This document shows positions 37,014-46,666 of a stretch of 64,000 nt of DNA, in pieces. Within the stretch, counting starts at the first letter, position 1, and each line of letters begins with the position of its first letter. Both the position numbers and the translations under genes were made by a program. Where the stretch lies: positions 1 through 64,000 of the forward strand of contig NZ_CAMPHI010000006.1 in NCBI RefSeq assembly GCF_946885955.1, given 5' to 3'. The notes beneath the pieces were generated by a model. The model was not told the DNA's origin. It made no database searches and saw nothing but the letters and a program-made list of their open reading frames with translations. The stretch comes from an uncultured Pseudomonas sp. (GTDB lineage: Bacteria; Pseudomonadota; Gammaproteobacteria; Pseudomonadales; Pseudomonadaceae).

Positions 37014-37531
37014 TCAGCGTCCTTCGGTACGCCGGCGGAACAACGGGCGAGGCTCGATCGCCGAGCGGCCATACACCACACTCATGCCGGCCAACCCTTT
37101 GAGCGCATCATCGAGCGACTTGTCCTCACGCACGGCGAAGGCATCGAAACCGCATTGGCGCATATGACTGAGCTGATCACGCAGCACATCGCCCACCGCC
37201 CGCAATTCGCCCCGCCAGCCCAGTCGCGTACGCAGCACGTAGGCCTGGCTGTAACCGCGGCCATCCCGAAAGCTGGGGAAGGCGATGGCAATCAGCGGCA
37301 GGGTCGGCAGATAGGCTTGCAGACTCTCCACCTCATCGTCCGGTGCCAGGCAGATGCCGTCGAGGCTGCAGCGCTCGCCACCCAACACAGCCTCATCCTG
37401 CCGCTCGCGCCAGGCGCTCAGCGAGAGAATCAAGGGCCCGGCAGGCCGTTGCACCCGGTTGTCAGCCAGCAATTGCCAGGGGTCGTCAACGACGATGCTC
37501 GGCGCACCATCGACAAGCCTGATCAGATTGT

Positions 37532-37535
<4 letters not shown>
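37014..37535 (-). CDS. DUF934 protein, sulfite-reductase partner
   Basis: This cytoplasmic protein of 173 residues shows the DUF934 core FPSFRDGRGYSQAYVLRTRLGWRGELRAVGD, in the pieces FRDGRGYSQA and LGWRGELRAVGDVL, then DQLSHMRQCGFDAF. Its start overlaps the cysI stop as ATGA, so the two are translationally coupled. The partnership of DUF934 with this siroheme reductase is conserved across pseudomonads, and it is assumed to help assimilate sulfite. The exact activity is unknown to me. Confidence 0.88.
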
Positions 37536-39202
<1,667 letters not shown>

Positions 39203-39394
39203 CGGCGGCCTCGACTGTTAGCGATGGCCACACTATGCCCAGGCCACTGATAGCGAAACAGCGGCAGATTCAGCGGAAAAATACGGAGCAGATGAGCCAT
39301 TCAGCCGCCGGCAACCGTAAAGGCGAGGGAATAGAGGCTTCGGCTACGCTGTGCGCTTGAGATCCCTTTGGCGCCACTCGCCGCCTGAACAGGC

Positions 39395-40090
39395 TCACGC
39401 CAGCAGTTCAATAATCCACTGCGTCTGTCGGGCAACCTTCTGCACCCGCTCCTCGGGCACCGCCTGCCGCGCCTGAGCGAAGTCGACCAGGGTCTGCTGC
39501 TTCAGACGCAGCATGCGCTGCCACTTGGCCAGGAACGCCTGGCTGCGCGCCTGCATCTGCAGCGGGCCGAAGTACAGTTCCTCGGCGCTGTAGATCACCG
39601 GTCCAGAGCGTTCGGCAACGATGATTTCGTATGCAAAGCGGTTTTCCCGCAGCACTTCCTCGCAGAGGATGCGGTAGCCATTTTCCATCAGCCATTGGCG
39701 CAGCGGCTGCTCGCCGCCGTTGGGCTGCAGGATCAGACGTTCCTGACCACTCAGGCGGGCCTTACCGCTGTCGAGGATGTCGCGAATCCTCTCGCCGCCC
39801 ATACCGCAGATGCTGATTGCGGTGATCGCATCTCCCGGCTCGATCGCCGCCAAACCATCTGCCAGGCGCACGCTGATCCGTTGGCTCAGGTCACTCTCGC
39901 GTACGCTACGTTCAGCCGCGTGGAACGGCGTCAAGGCCACCTCCCCCGCCACCGCGGTCGCGATGGCACCGCGGCTCATCAACGCCACCGGCAGATAGGC
40001 GTGATCCGAGCCAATATCGGCCAGCCGCGCACCCGCTGGCACATGCGCCGCCACACGCTCCAGGCGCGCAGACAATCTCCGCTCGTTCAA
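39395..40090 (-). CDS. trmK: tRNA (adenine22-N1)-methyltransferase family protein
   Basis: This SAM-dependent methyltransferase has 231 residues. Motif I is ARLADIGSDHAYLPV (22-36), and the catalytic-region motif ISICGMGGERIRDIL follows; then come LILQPNGGEQPLRQWL and a helical C-terminal domain (about 160-231). This matches TrmK/YqfN. The start is TTG, with AAGGGG about 6 nt upstream and no better ATG in the frame. It marks the conserved edge of the variable region to its right. Confidence 0.85.
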   Translation of the reverse strand: MNERRLSARLERVAAHVPAGARLADIGSDHAYLPVALMSRGAIATAVAGEVALTPFHAAERSVRESDLSQRISVRLADGLAAIEPGDAITAISICGMGGERIRDILDSGKARLSGQERLILQPNGGEQPLRQWLMENGYRILCEEVLRENRFAYEIIVAERSGPVIYSAEELYFGPLQMQARSQAFLAKWQRMLRLKQQTLVDFAQARQAVPEERVQKVARQTQWIIELLA

Positions 40091-40422
40091 CTCCAGCCCC
40101 TTTTCACCATCGACTTCCGGCCTGTGGCCGAATCGGAGCGGGATTTTGGCGAGCTACGCCGTGCATGGCAAATGCCTGTGACCAATGCGATGGAGCTAGC
40201 CGAACCCAGGGCGTGGGGAGCACCGGCTGCGAGCCTTAGTGAGGGGCTGTTTTTCGGCCAGGGGGCGGCGGACCTTGGCGAATGACAGCTATAGGCACTA
40301 AGTACCGGATGATAAAGGGTGGACCCTGTTCATAATTAACTGTCTATCTTGAATCGAACCTCTGGCGACTTAGTTGAACCTGCAGAGGTAGATGATGGTT
40401 GCAGTGCTTTCCGGCAAACGCA
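40091..40422. other. Non-coding start of the variable region
   Basis: Base composition becomes mixed after about 40290. I see no coding frame with convincing properties and no direct repeat that would mark an attachment site. Confidence 0.35.
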
Positions 40423-40844
40423 CTACAGATTCAACTTGAGTGTAGGCTGAACGTCGGTCGCCCCACATGGTATCCGGCCCGACCGGGTGAATTCCTCCGC
40501 ATTGGAACTTACCAGAGCTCTCTCAGATGGGTTGCAAATTTGCGTGATGACAGCCTCTAGGCTGCCGACAAGTTCCACGAAACACGGGTCCACATGGAAC
40601 TCCAATTCTTCGGCCAACCGCCAAGTCGGATTGCGGCCTTCCCATGCGGAGTACTCAGCCTCGGTTGCGCTTTCGGGAGGCTCTGGTTCCCACTGTTCGA
40701 ACACATACTGTATGCCCCAGCATCACTAGCGAAAGTCGCGCCGAAGAGATGGAAGGGCCAGTACCCATCTTGCATAGTTCGGTCTCGGATCTTGAGTGAT
40801 TGGCCGGGATGATAGCCGAGAAATGATGAGTGGTCGGTTATCAA
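40423..40844 (-). pseudogene. Frameshifted small gene of unknown function
   Basis: Two leftward frames join at a GGGG run near 40718-40724. The upstream frame reads MQDGYWPFHLFGATFASDAG (from 40775; the frame is open from 40844). The downstream frame continues GIQYVFEQWEPEPPESATEA to the stop at 40423. Adding one G would give one continuous protein of about 118 residues or more. The coding quality continues across the join, so this looks like a recent one-base loss, or a slippage site, rather than two genes. The acidic, small, cytoplasmic character is reminiscent of immunity proteins, but I do not recognise the family. Confidence 0.55.
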
Positions 40845-41293
40845 TCAAGATGGTCGGTGACGAAGTAGCACCCGAACCATACCGGTCAGTCGTGCCCAGC
40901 AGAAACCGGCCTAGAGCTTCCCCCTCAATATCAATACCGTGATCTATTCCCAATTGCTTCCCTGGCAAAAGAGTTTGGTCCCGAGGTTACAGCACATGCG
41001 CTGGGTCCGCTCAATTGAAAAGAAAGATAATCATCGAACATGCAGATCGTTACGTCTTCACTCTAGAACCCTGAGAGGTTCACTCGGTCCGCTACAGGTT
41101 AGTTTATCCGGTGGCTTATAACAATTAGCTGTCAGCCTGGAAGAACTGGCGTCTTAATCAGTGCCAAACCGAGAGTGCTTCAGTGCTGACTGGTGTCGGG
41201 TTCTGATCTCGGCATCTAAAGATTCCAAGGTCGGTCTTCCCGGTGTGGCCGCCGCTGAGCCGTTCCAGCCACTCGCCAACGACTCCAATCAAT
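40845..41293. other. Non-coding part of the variable region
   Basis: This gap of 449 bp lies between the frameshifted gene and the SLATT gene. Only short weak frames are present. It lies downstream of the RT-SLATT pair on their strand and could hold a structured RNA, but no hairpin stands out by eye. Confidence 0.35.
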
Positions 41294-41875
41294 TCAATGC
41301 TTAATTTGCGAAAATATAAGAAATGCCGGCGGAATGATGATTAATACAAGGCAAGTTATTTTGAAAATACCATGCTCTAGCTTTATGAACTGTACTTTCC
41401 ACCATGGAATCCTGAACATGTCGTGCTCAGCACGAAATAATTCGTAGTCAATAGTTTCATGATTCTCTGGGCTGCGGGCAATAATGCTCGCATACTCATC
41501 TACCAAATGATCAGCATCAGAGTTATTTGATTGTTTTACCCGAATTACGATCTTATCATATAAGGCTGCCAACTCTTTGGCACAAAGGTGGTGTCGCTCT
41601 GCTTTTTGTTCTGCATTTTGCGAGCCTTCGTGCAAGCTAAACACTAAAATCAGTAGCGATCCAACTATGGATAGCATGTTAAAAAAATTGCCAGCCCCAG
41701 GCTGGGTTAATAAATATATCGAAATTGTCAATATGTATATTGAGTAGGCGGATACGAGGTAAGACCCCCATGTTTTTCTGCTTTGCAGCCTACGACACGC
41801 ATTAAAACGAGAACCTTTAGTCTTCCAGACCTTTGTATCTAAGTCTTCAAGAATGTTCGTGGGTTCGCTTGACAA
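41294..41875 (-). CDS. SLATT-domain membrane protein, putative defence effector
   Basis: This 193-residue protein has two adjacent helices at about 38-59 and 64-83, then a charged helical region, and a C-terminal hydrophobic helix at about 170-190. The pattern FNACRRLQSRKTWGSYLV followed by two helices and SLHEGSQNAEQKAERHHLCAKEL is that of SLATT_5-type proteins. SLATT proteins are thought to form membrane pores that kill or halt infected cells. The start is TTG with AGGGGG about 10 nt upstream. It lies 141 bp after the reverse transcriptase on the same strand and is similarly AT-rich, so the two form one imported module. Confidence 0.85.
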   Translation of the reverse strand: MSSEPTNILEDLDTKVWKTKGSRFNACRRLQSRKTWGSYLVSAYSIYILTISIYLLTQPGAGNFFNMLSIVGSLLILVFSLHEGSQNAEQKAERHHLCAKELAALYDKIVIRVKQSNNSDADHLVDEYASIIARSPENHETIDYELFRAEHDMFRIPWWKVQFIKLEHGIFKITCLVLIIIPPAFLIFSQIKH

Positions 41876-41905
41876 AATTAGTGCCCCCTAAATATTAACT
41901 GATTA

Positions 41906-41925
41906 ATTTCCCCGGATTTCCCCGA
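41906..41925. repeat. 10-bp tandem repeat in the RT-SLATT spacer
   Basis: ATTTCCCCGG is followed directly by ATTTCCCCGA (9 of 10 identical), 31 bp upstream of the SLATT start. On the transcribed strand it reads CGGGGAAAT twice. It lies in the only gap inside the module, so it could be part of a non-coding RNA template, or chance. Confidence 0.5.
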
Positions 41926-42016
41926 AGCCAACAGGCTTGAAATTACGCAAGCATAGTAACCAATACCCAAGATTGCTCTTGAATCTACGACCGAGCAGCG
42001 AATGGTCGCAAGGGGG

Positions 42017-43381
42017 CTAATAGATAGTACCTACATCCATCTCAAGCTGCAAGAGTTGGCTTGAACGCAGTTTTTCAAAAAGAAAATTAATATGCTCAGC
42101 AGCATAGGCAGTAGATGAGTTCGGATCTAGATAGCCGAAGCGCATTAACGCCTTTATTTTCTCCTCTATAGTTTTGTAAGTATCATAGTTATGTATATAT
42201 CCAGCCTCCGGGCTATGTTTAGCCTCATGGAAAGCTCGTGTTAATTTTTTTATTTTTAAATATTCCACATCAGAAAATCTAGCCTTTTTTAGTTCTTTTT
42301 TTATTACCGCATCAATATCATAAAGAATCTTCAGGTTTGTTATCTCAATAAAATAGAACACCCAGCCAAATCTTTTCTTTTCACTAATGGCACCTGTTAT
42401 TTTTTCGTTTAGGTGTTCTATTAGTATATTTTTTCTTGTCTCAACAGTTAGCCAGGTTCTTCCAATAGATTTATCTAGGCCCTTTTTGTATCGCGTAATT
42501 GGTGCAATCAACGATCTAATGAATTTTTCGACAGATGACTCTCGAACTGACACATAGGTCGACCCGCGAAATTCATACCCAAGGTATTCAAGTCCGTCGT
42601 TTATTTTACCCTCAATAGTTTTTTCATTGGTTTCAAGCTTGATCTTTCCAAGTAATGCCTTTATTTCTTTAGTGCTTTTGGAAATTTCGTGCGGGGCAAT
42701 TATTAAAATATCATCTACATATCGCCTATAATTTTCAGACTCAAATTTCTTATCGATGGCATGCAAGTATATATCAGATAATATGTTCGATATTGGCAAT
42801 CCTTGCGGCACCCCAAGAATATTCTCCTCGGGGTATTTGCTTTTTTTTGCATTTCCACTGACTGTTATATTTTTTATTGCTTTACTTATAATCCATAGCG
42901 TCTTTTTGTCAAGTCTCCTTGAAAGCTCTCTCGCAAGAATTTTATGATCTATAGCGTCATAAAAATTCTTTATATCTATTTTGCAAAAAAACAAATCCTC
43001 ATTGCTCTCTTGGAGAGTCTTTTTTATTTCGCGAATTATTTCATTCGGTAATTTTCGGTTTACCGCATCAGGGTAATATTCTTGCAAGCACTTATTTGCC
43101 GACGAGAGAATTGTCTTATCCCTTATCGTTGGCTTGGAAATGACTCTTGGAAATTTCCCCTTTCCTTTGCTTTTTACTTCTTCCAGATAAGGTGAAAAAT
43201 TAAAACTGTAAGATTTAAGCTTTTTGCTGCATGTAGCTGTTTCAATATCTAGCCTATCTTCAAATGCAGCGACGCTGGTGCCGTCAATGCCAATACTTGG
43301 CTTTGATTTAATTCTTTCAATAAATATTGCTGCAAGGGCTTCAGCGCTAAAGTGTTTCTTGAAAGCCTCCCTTTTGTTCAT
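42017..43381 (-). CDS. Defence-associated reverse transcriptase (unknown-group type)
   Basis: This 454-residue protein has a full RT palm. The first catalytic Asp136 is in FFCKIDIKNFYDAID, the GVPQGLPISNILSDIYL motif starts at 190, and the polymerase box YVDD is at 221-224 in YRRYVDDILII. The N-terminus has fingers motifs (SKPTIRDKTIL near 82), and about 150 helical residues follow the palm. It lacks a maturase or endonuclease domain and no msr/msd was found, so it is neither a group II intron nor an obvious retron. A perfect AAGGAG lies ahead of the ATG. Strong AT bias against the GC-rich flanks shows recent transfer. With the SLATT partner it resembles the defence-associated RT systems (DRT10-like in my recollection). 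Confidence 0.9.
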   Translation of the reverse strand: MNKREAFKKHFSAEALAAIFIERIKSKPSIGIDGTSVAAFEDRLDIETATCSKKLKSYSFNFSPYLEEVKSKGKGKFPRVISKPTIRDKTILSSANKCLQEYYPDAVNRKLPNEIIREIKKTLQESNEDLFFCKIDIKNFYDAIDHKILARELSRRLDKKTLWIISKAIKNITVSGNAKKSKYPEENILGVPQGLPISNILSDIYLHAIDKKFESENYRRYVDDILIIAPHEISKSTKEIKALLGKIKLETNEKTIEGKINDGLEYLGYEFRGSTYVSVRESSVEKFIRSLIAPITRYKKGLDKSIGRTWLTVETRKNILIEHLNEKITGAISEKKRFGWVFYFIEITNLKILYDIDAVIKKELKKARFSDVEYLKIKKLTRAFHEAKHSPEAGYIHNYDTYKTIEEKIKALMRFGYLDPNSSTAYAAEHINFLFEKLRSSQLLQLEMDVGTIY

Positions 43382-43676
43382 TTAAAACTCCTTATTCTAT
43401 ATAAGCTCAATAGTTCTGACACCACTAGACCCGTGAAGTAAATCTTAACCGATCTTACTTTGTCATTATTGGTCGCGCTAGCGTGTTGGAAGCCCTCATC
43501 AAGTAAGGTGCGAAGGAAAAGGGAACGGATTTATAAAGTAACCGCTCGCTTCTGGGCGATTGCTGCCATCCTCCCCCAGCATCTGATCCGCTTTTTATTT
43601 AAAAACCTGAGTCTGTTATCCAAACAGCTGCGCTCGCATCATTCGCCTCGCCTGATAAAGCCCGACGAGGCCCCTA
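43382..43676. other. RT-ccoG divergent intergenic region
   Basis: These 295 bp hold promoters for the leftward RT and the rightward ccoG. The RT side is AT-rich with TATATAAG-like tracts near 43398. It is a candidate place for a non-coding RNA of the RT system, because several defence RTs encode theirs just upstream. No clear ANR/FNR box for ccoG was found. Confidence 0.4.
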
Positions 43677-45092
43677 ATGAGCGAACGAATTCCTGCGCAG
43701 ATCATCGAGACCATCGACCCGCGCCAGCCTATCCGCCTGACGCCTTCCCAGGCTGGCGGCCCGATTCATACCCGCAGTTTCAGCGGCCTTTTTCGCAACC
43801 TGCGCCTGTACGGTGCCGGCTTGCTGTTTCTGATCTTCTTCGGCACCGCCTGGCTCGATTGGGACGGTCGCCAGGCGGTGTTGTGGAACCTGGCCGAGCA
43901 CCGCTATTACATCTTCGGCGCGACCTTCTGGCCGCAGGATTTCATCTTGCTCTCGGCGCTGCTGATCATTGCGGCGTTTGGCTTGTTCGCCATCACCGTG
44001 GTGGCCGGGCGCGTGTGGTGCGGCTACACCTGTCCGCAGAGTGTGTGGACCTGGGTGTTTATGTGGGCGGAGAAGGTCACCGAGGGCGAGCGCAACCAGC
44101 GGATCAAACTGGATGCCGCGCCCTGGTCGCTGAACAAGCTGCTTCGGCGCAGCGCCAAGCACGCGATCTGGCTGGGCGTCAGCCTGATCACGGCGCTGAC
44201 CTTTATCGGTTACTTCACGCCGATCCGCACCCTTGCCAGCGACCTGCTGCGCCTGCAACTGGATGGCGGCACCTTGGTGTGGGTGCTGTTTTTTATGGCC
44301 GCCACCTACCTCAACGCCGGCTGGCTACGCGAGAAAGTGTGCGTGCATATGTGCCCTTACTCGCGCTTTCAGAGTGCGATGTTCGACGATGACACCCTGC
44401 TGGTGGCCTACGACGCCAAACGCGGCGAAGGCCGTGGCCCGCGCAAGAAGGACAGCGACCACAAGGCCGAGGGGCTGGGCGACTGCATCGACTGTCAGAT
44501 GTGTGTGCAGGTGTGCCCGACCGGCATTGATATCCGCGATGGCTTGCAGATCGATTGCATCAGCTGCGGTGCCTGCATCGACGCCTGCGATTCGATCATG
44601 GACAAGATGGGTTACGCCAAGGGCCTGGTGGGCTATCACTCCGAGCGCGAACTGCAAGGCGGCAAAACCCAGCTGCTGCGCCCCCGACTGATCGGTTATG
44701 GCATCGCTCTGCTGCTGATGATCGGTGCCTTCGTTTGGGCCTTGAACGCGCGCTCGATGTTGTCCATCGACGCGGCCAAGGATCGCAGCATGTTCCGCGA
44801 AAACCAGTTGGGGCAGATCGAGAACACCTACCTGCTCAAGGTGATCAACAAGACCCAGCAACCACAGCGCTATGGCCTCGCATTGCTCGACAGCCCGGGC
44901 CTGCGCCTGGAGGCGCCGCAACAGCTGCTGCTCGGCCCAGGGGAAATTCTCGACGTGCCGGTCACTCTGGTACTGGAGAACGATCAGGCTATATCCAGCG
45001 CCATGCCCGTGCGCTTTGTGATCCACAACCTGACCGATGCCAGCGAGCAGGCGCAGACGCAGAGCATCTTTCTTTCGCCACGCGGGCGCTGA
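43677..45092 (+). CDS. ccoG: Cytochrome c oxidase accessory protein CcoG (RdxA/FixG family)
   Basis: This is a polytopic inner-membrane iron-sulfur protein of 471 residues, thought to handle copper/electron delivery during cbb3 oxidase assembly. Hydrophobic segments lie at about 45-63, 89-112, 163-185, 200-220 and 341-362. A membrane motif is GRVWCGYTCPQSVW. Two ferredoxin-type 4Fe-4S motifs are DCIDCQMCVQVCPTGID and DCISCGACIDACDSI. A C-terminal immunoglobulin-like FixG domain follows. GAGG precedes the ATG. The ccoNOPQ and ccoHIS genes are not adjacent here. Confidence 0.94.
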   Translation: MSERIPAQIIETIDPRQPIRLTPSQAGGPIHTRSFSGLFRNLRLYGAGLLFLIFFGTAWLDWDGRQAVLWNLAEHRYYIFGATFWPQDFILLSALLIIAAFGLFAITVVAGRVWCGYTCPQSVWTWVFMWAEKVTEGERNQRIKLDAAPWSLNKLLRRSAKHAIWLGVSLITALTFIGYFTPIRTLASDLLRLQLDGGTLVWVLFFMAATYLNAGWLREKVCVHMCPYSRFQSAMFDDDTLLVAYDAKRGEGRGPRKKDSDHKAEGLGDCIDCQMCVQVCPTGIDIRDGLQIDCISCGACIDACDSIMDKMGYAKGLVGYHSERELQGGKTQLLRPRLIGYGIALLLMIGAFVWALNARSMLSIDAAKDRSMFRENQLGQIENTYLLKVINKTQQPQRYGLALLDSPGLRLEAPQQLLLGPGEILDVPVTLVLENDQAISSAMPVRFVIHNLTDASEQAQTQSIFLSPRGR

Positions 45093-45099
45093 CAGTCGC

Positions 45100-46575
45100 A
45101 TGAGCGGCAAACAAACCGTAGAGTGCGCTGAACTGCGCAGCACGCCTGTGGATACGATGAAACGCTACGAAAAATTCGCCGAGCAGATTGCCGAACTGAT
45201 CCGCACCGGCGTGCTCGCCGCCGGTGAGCGGGTGCCTTCGGTGCGCCACGCCAGCCGCACCCATGGGGTCAGCCCGTCCACGGTGTTCCAGGCCTATTAC
45301 CTGCTGGAAGACCGTGGCCTGATCCAGGCACGGGCCCGCTCCGGCTATTTCGTCCGCGAACTGGCGCGGCATTCGCTGGCAGAACCGGAAACCAGCCAGC
45401 AGCCGACGCAGACCACCGAGGTGGATGTCAGCGAGCTGGTGTTCTCCGTGCTCGGCTCACTGAAAGACCCCGACACCGTGCCCTTCGGTTCGGCCTTTCC
45501 CAGCCCGGATCTGTTCCCCCTGCCCCGACTGGCCCGCTCCATGGCCCACGCCATGCGCGAACTGTCGCCGCATGCGGTGATCGCCGACATGACCGAGGGC
45601 AACCCCAATCTGCGCCGGCAGATCGCCCTGCGCTACATGGTCAGCGGCGTGATGCTGCCGCTGGAAGAACTGGTGATCACCAGTGGTGCCATGGAAGCGC
45701 TCAACCTGTGCCTGCAAACGGTGACCCAACCCGGTGATCTGGTAGCGATAGAGGCGCCGGCGTTCTACGCCTGCCTGCAGGTGCTGGAACGCCTCAAGCT
45801 CAAGGCGGTGGAGATTCCGGTGCACCCGCGCGAAGGCGTTGACCTGGATGTGCTGGCTGAGCGCCTGGCCAGCCTGCCGATCAAGGCCTGCTGGTTTATG
45901 AGCAGCCTGCAGAACCCGCTTGGCGCAAGCATGAGCGACGACAAGAAGCGCGGGCTGTATGCGTTGTTGCAGCGCCATCAGGTGCCGTTGATCGAAGACG
46001 ATGTGTACGCCGAGCTGTACTTCGGCAGCCAGCCGCCCAAGCCGGTGAAGAGCTTCGACACGGAGGGCCTGGTGATGCACTGCGGCTCGTTTTCCAAGTG
46101 CCTGGCGCCCGGCTACCGGGTTGGTTGGGTGGCGGGCGGACGTTATGCCGAGCAGATCAGCCGGCTCAAACTGATGACCACCATTTCGCCCTCAGTCCCG
46201 GCCCAGGCCGCGCTGGCCGATTACCTGCAACACGGCGGCTATGACCGCCATTTGCGCAAGCTGCGCCACCAATTGGAGGTTCAACAGGCCTCGATGCTGG
46301 CCTCGGCAGCGCGGCATTTTCCAGCCAGCACCAAGGTCACCCGACCCAGTGGCGGTTACTTCCTCTGGTTCGAGTTTCCTGAGCAGGTGGATTCGTTGCA
46401 GTTGTTCCGGCTGGCGTTGGCCCAGGGCATCAGCCTGGCGCCCGGGCCGATCTTTTCCGCGACCCGGCGCTTCGGCCATTGTGCGCGGCTGAACCATGGC
46501 CACCCCTGGACGCCACAATGCGAACAGGCCATGGCCACGCTCGGGCGCATCCTCGCCTCATTCATGCCGGCGTAA
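45100..46575 (+). CDS. MocR/PdxR-type PLP-dependent GntR regulator
   Basis: This cytoplasmic regulator has 491 residues from the ATG at 45100. A GntR winged helix occupies about 20-95 (YEKFAEQIAELIRTGVL, then HGVSPSTVFQAYYLLEDRGLI). An aminotransferase-fold domain covers about 115-485. The PLP-binding lysine is in CGSFSKCLAPGYRVGW, and ITSGAMEALNLCLQ and FMSSLQNPLGASMS are typical fold-I segments. It starts 7 bp after ccoG. The regulated genes are unknown. It converges on the NSS symporter gene with a shared terminator. Confidence 0.9.
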   Translation: MSGKQTVECAELRSTPVDTMKRYEKFAEQIAELIRTGVLAAGERVPSVRHASRTHGVSPSTVFQAYYLLEDRGLIQARARSGYFVRELARHSLAEPETSQQPTQTTEVDVSELVFSVLGSLKDPDTVPFGSAFPSPDLFPLPRLARSMAHAMRELSPHAVIADMTEGNPNLRRQIALRYMVSGVMLPLEELVITSGAMEALNLCLQTVTQPGDLVAIEAPAFYACLQVLERLKLKAVEIPVHPREGVDLDVLAERLASLPIKACWFMSSLQNPLGASMSDDKKRGLYALLQRHQVPLIEDDVYAELYFGSQPPKPVKSFDTEGLVMHCGSFSKCLAPGYRVGWVAGGRYAEQISRLKLMTTISPSVPAQAALADYLQHGGYDRHLRKLRHQLEVQQASMLASAARHFPASTKVTRPSGGYFLWFEFPEQVDSLQLFRLALAQGISLAPGPIFSATRRFGHCARLNHGHPWTPQCEQAMATLGRILASFMPA

Positions 46576-46612
46576 GCGCGCTACCTGCACAGCGGATAGG
46601 CGCCAGATACAA

Positions 46613-46645
46613 CAAGGGCGCATGACCAGTCGTCATGCGCCCTTG
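46613..46645. terminator. Bidirectional terminator between MocR gene and symporter gene
   Basis: A perfect 14-bp stem (CAAGGGCGCATGAC with its complement) closes a CAGTC loop between two convergent genes, 37 bp after one stop and 21 bp before the other. T-rich bases follow on both strands, though not a long run. Confidence 0.8.
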
Positions 46646-46666
46646 CTTATCCAACGAGAAGAACGC

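Noticed and set aside
36755..37102. Overlapping frames on both strands upstream of the chemoreceptor gene
   Set aside because: Low-complexity Arg/Pro/Ser-rich translations with no ribosome site; treated as intergenic.
39695..40285. Rightward 196-codon frame overlapping trmK
   Set aside because: Mostly antisense to trmK; the tail beyond 40090 has no recognisable motif.
40726..40968. 80-codon leftward frame overlapping the frameshifted gene
   Set aside because: It overlaps the better frame, has a weak start and shows no family resemblance.
42017..43381. Group II intron
   Set aside because: No maturase or HNH region in the protein and no intron domain V-like hairpin seen nearby.
42017..43676. 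Retron (msr/msd) interpretation of the RT
   Set aside because: No inverted-repeat-bounded msr/msd structure was seen upstream, and the partner is a SLATT protein rather than a known retron effector. A search with retron covariance models would settle it.
40091..43676. Integrative element with att sites
   Set aside because: No integrase and no direct repeats at the edges were found, although the composition shows transfer.
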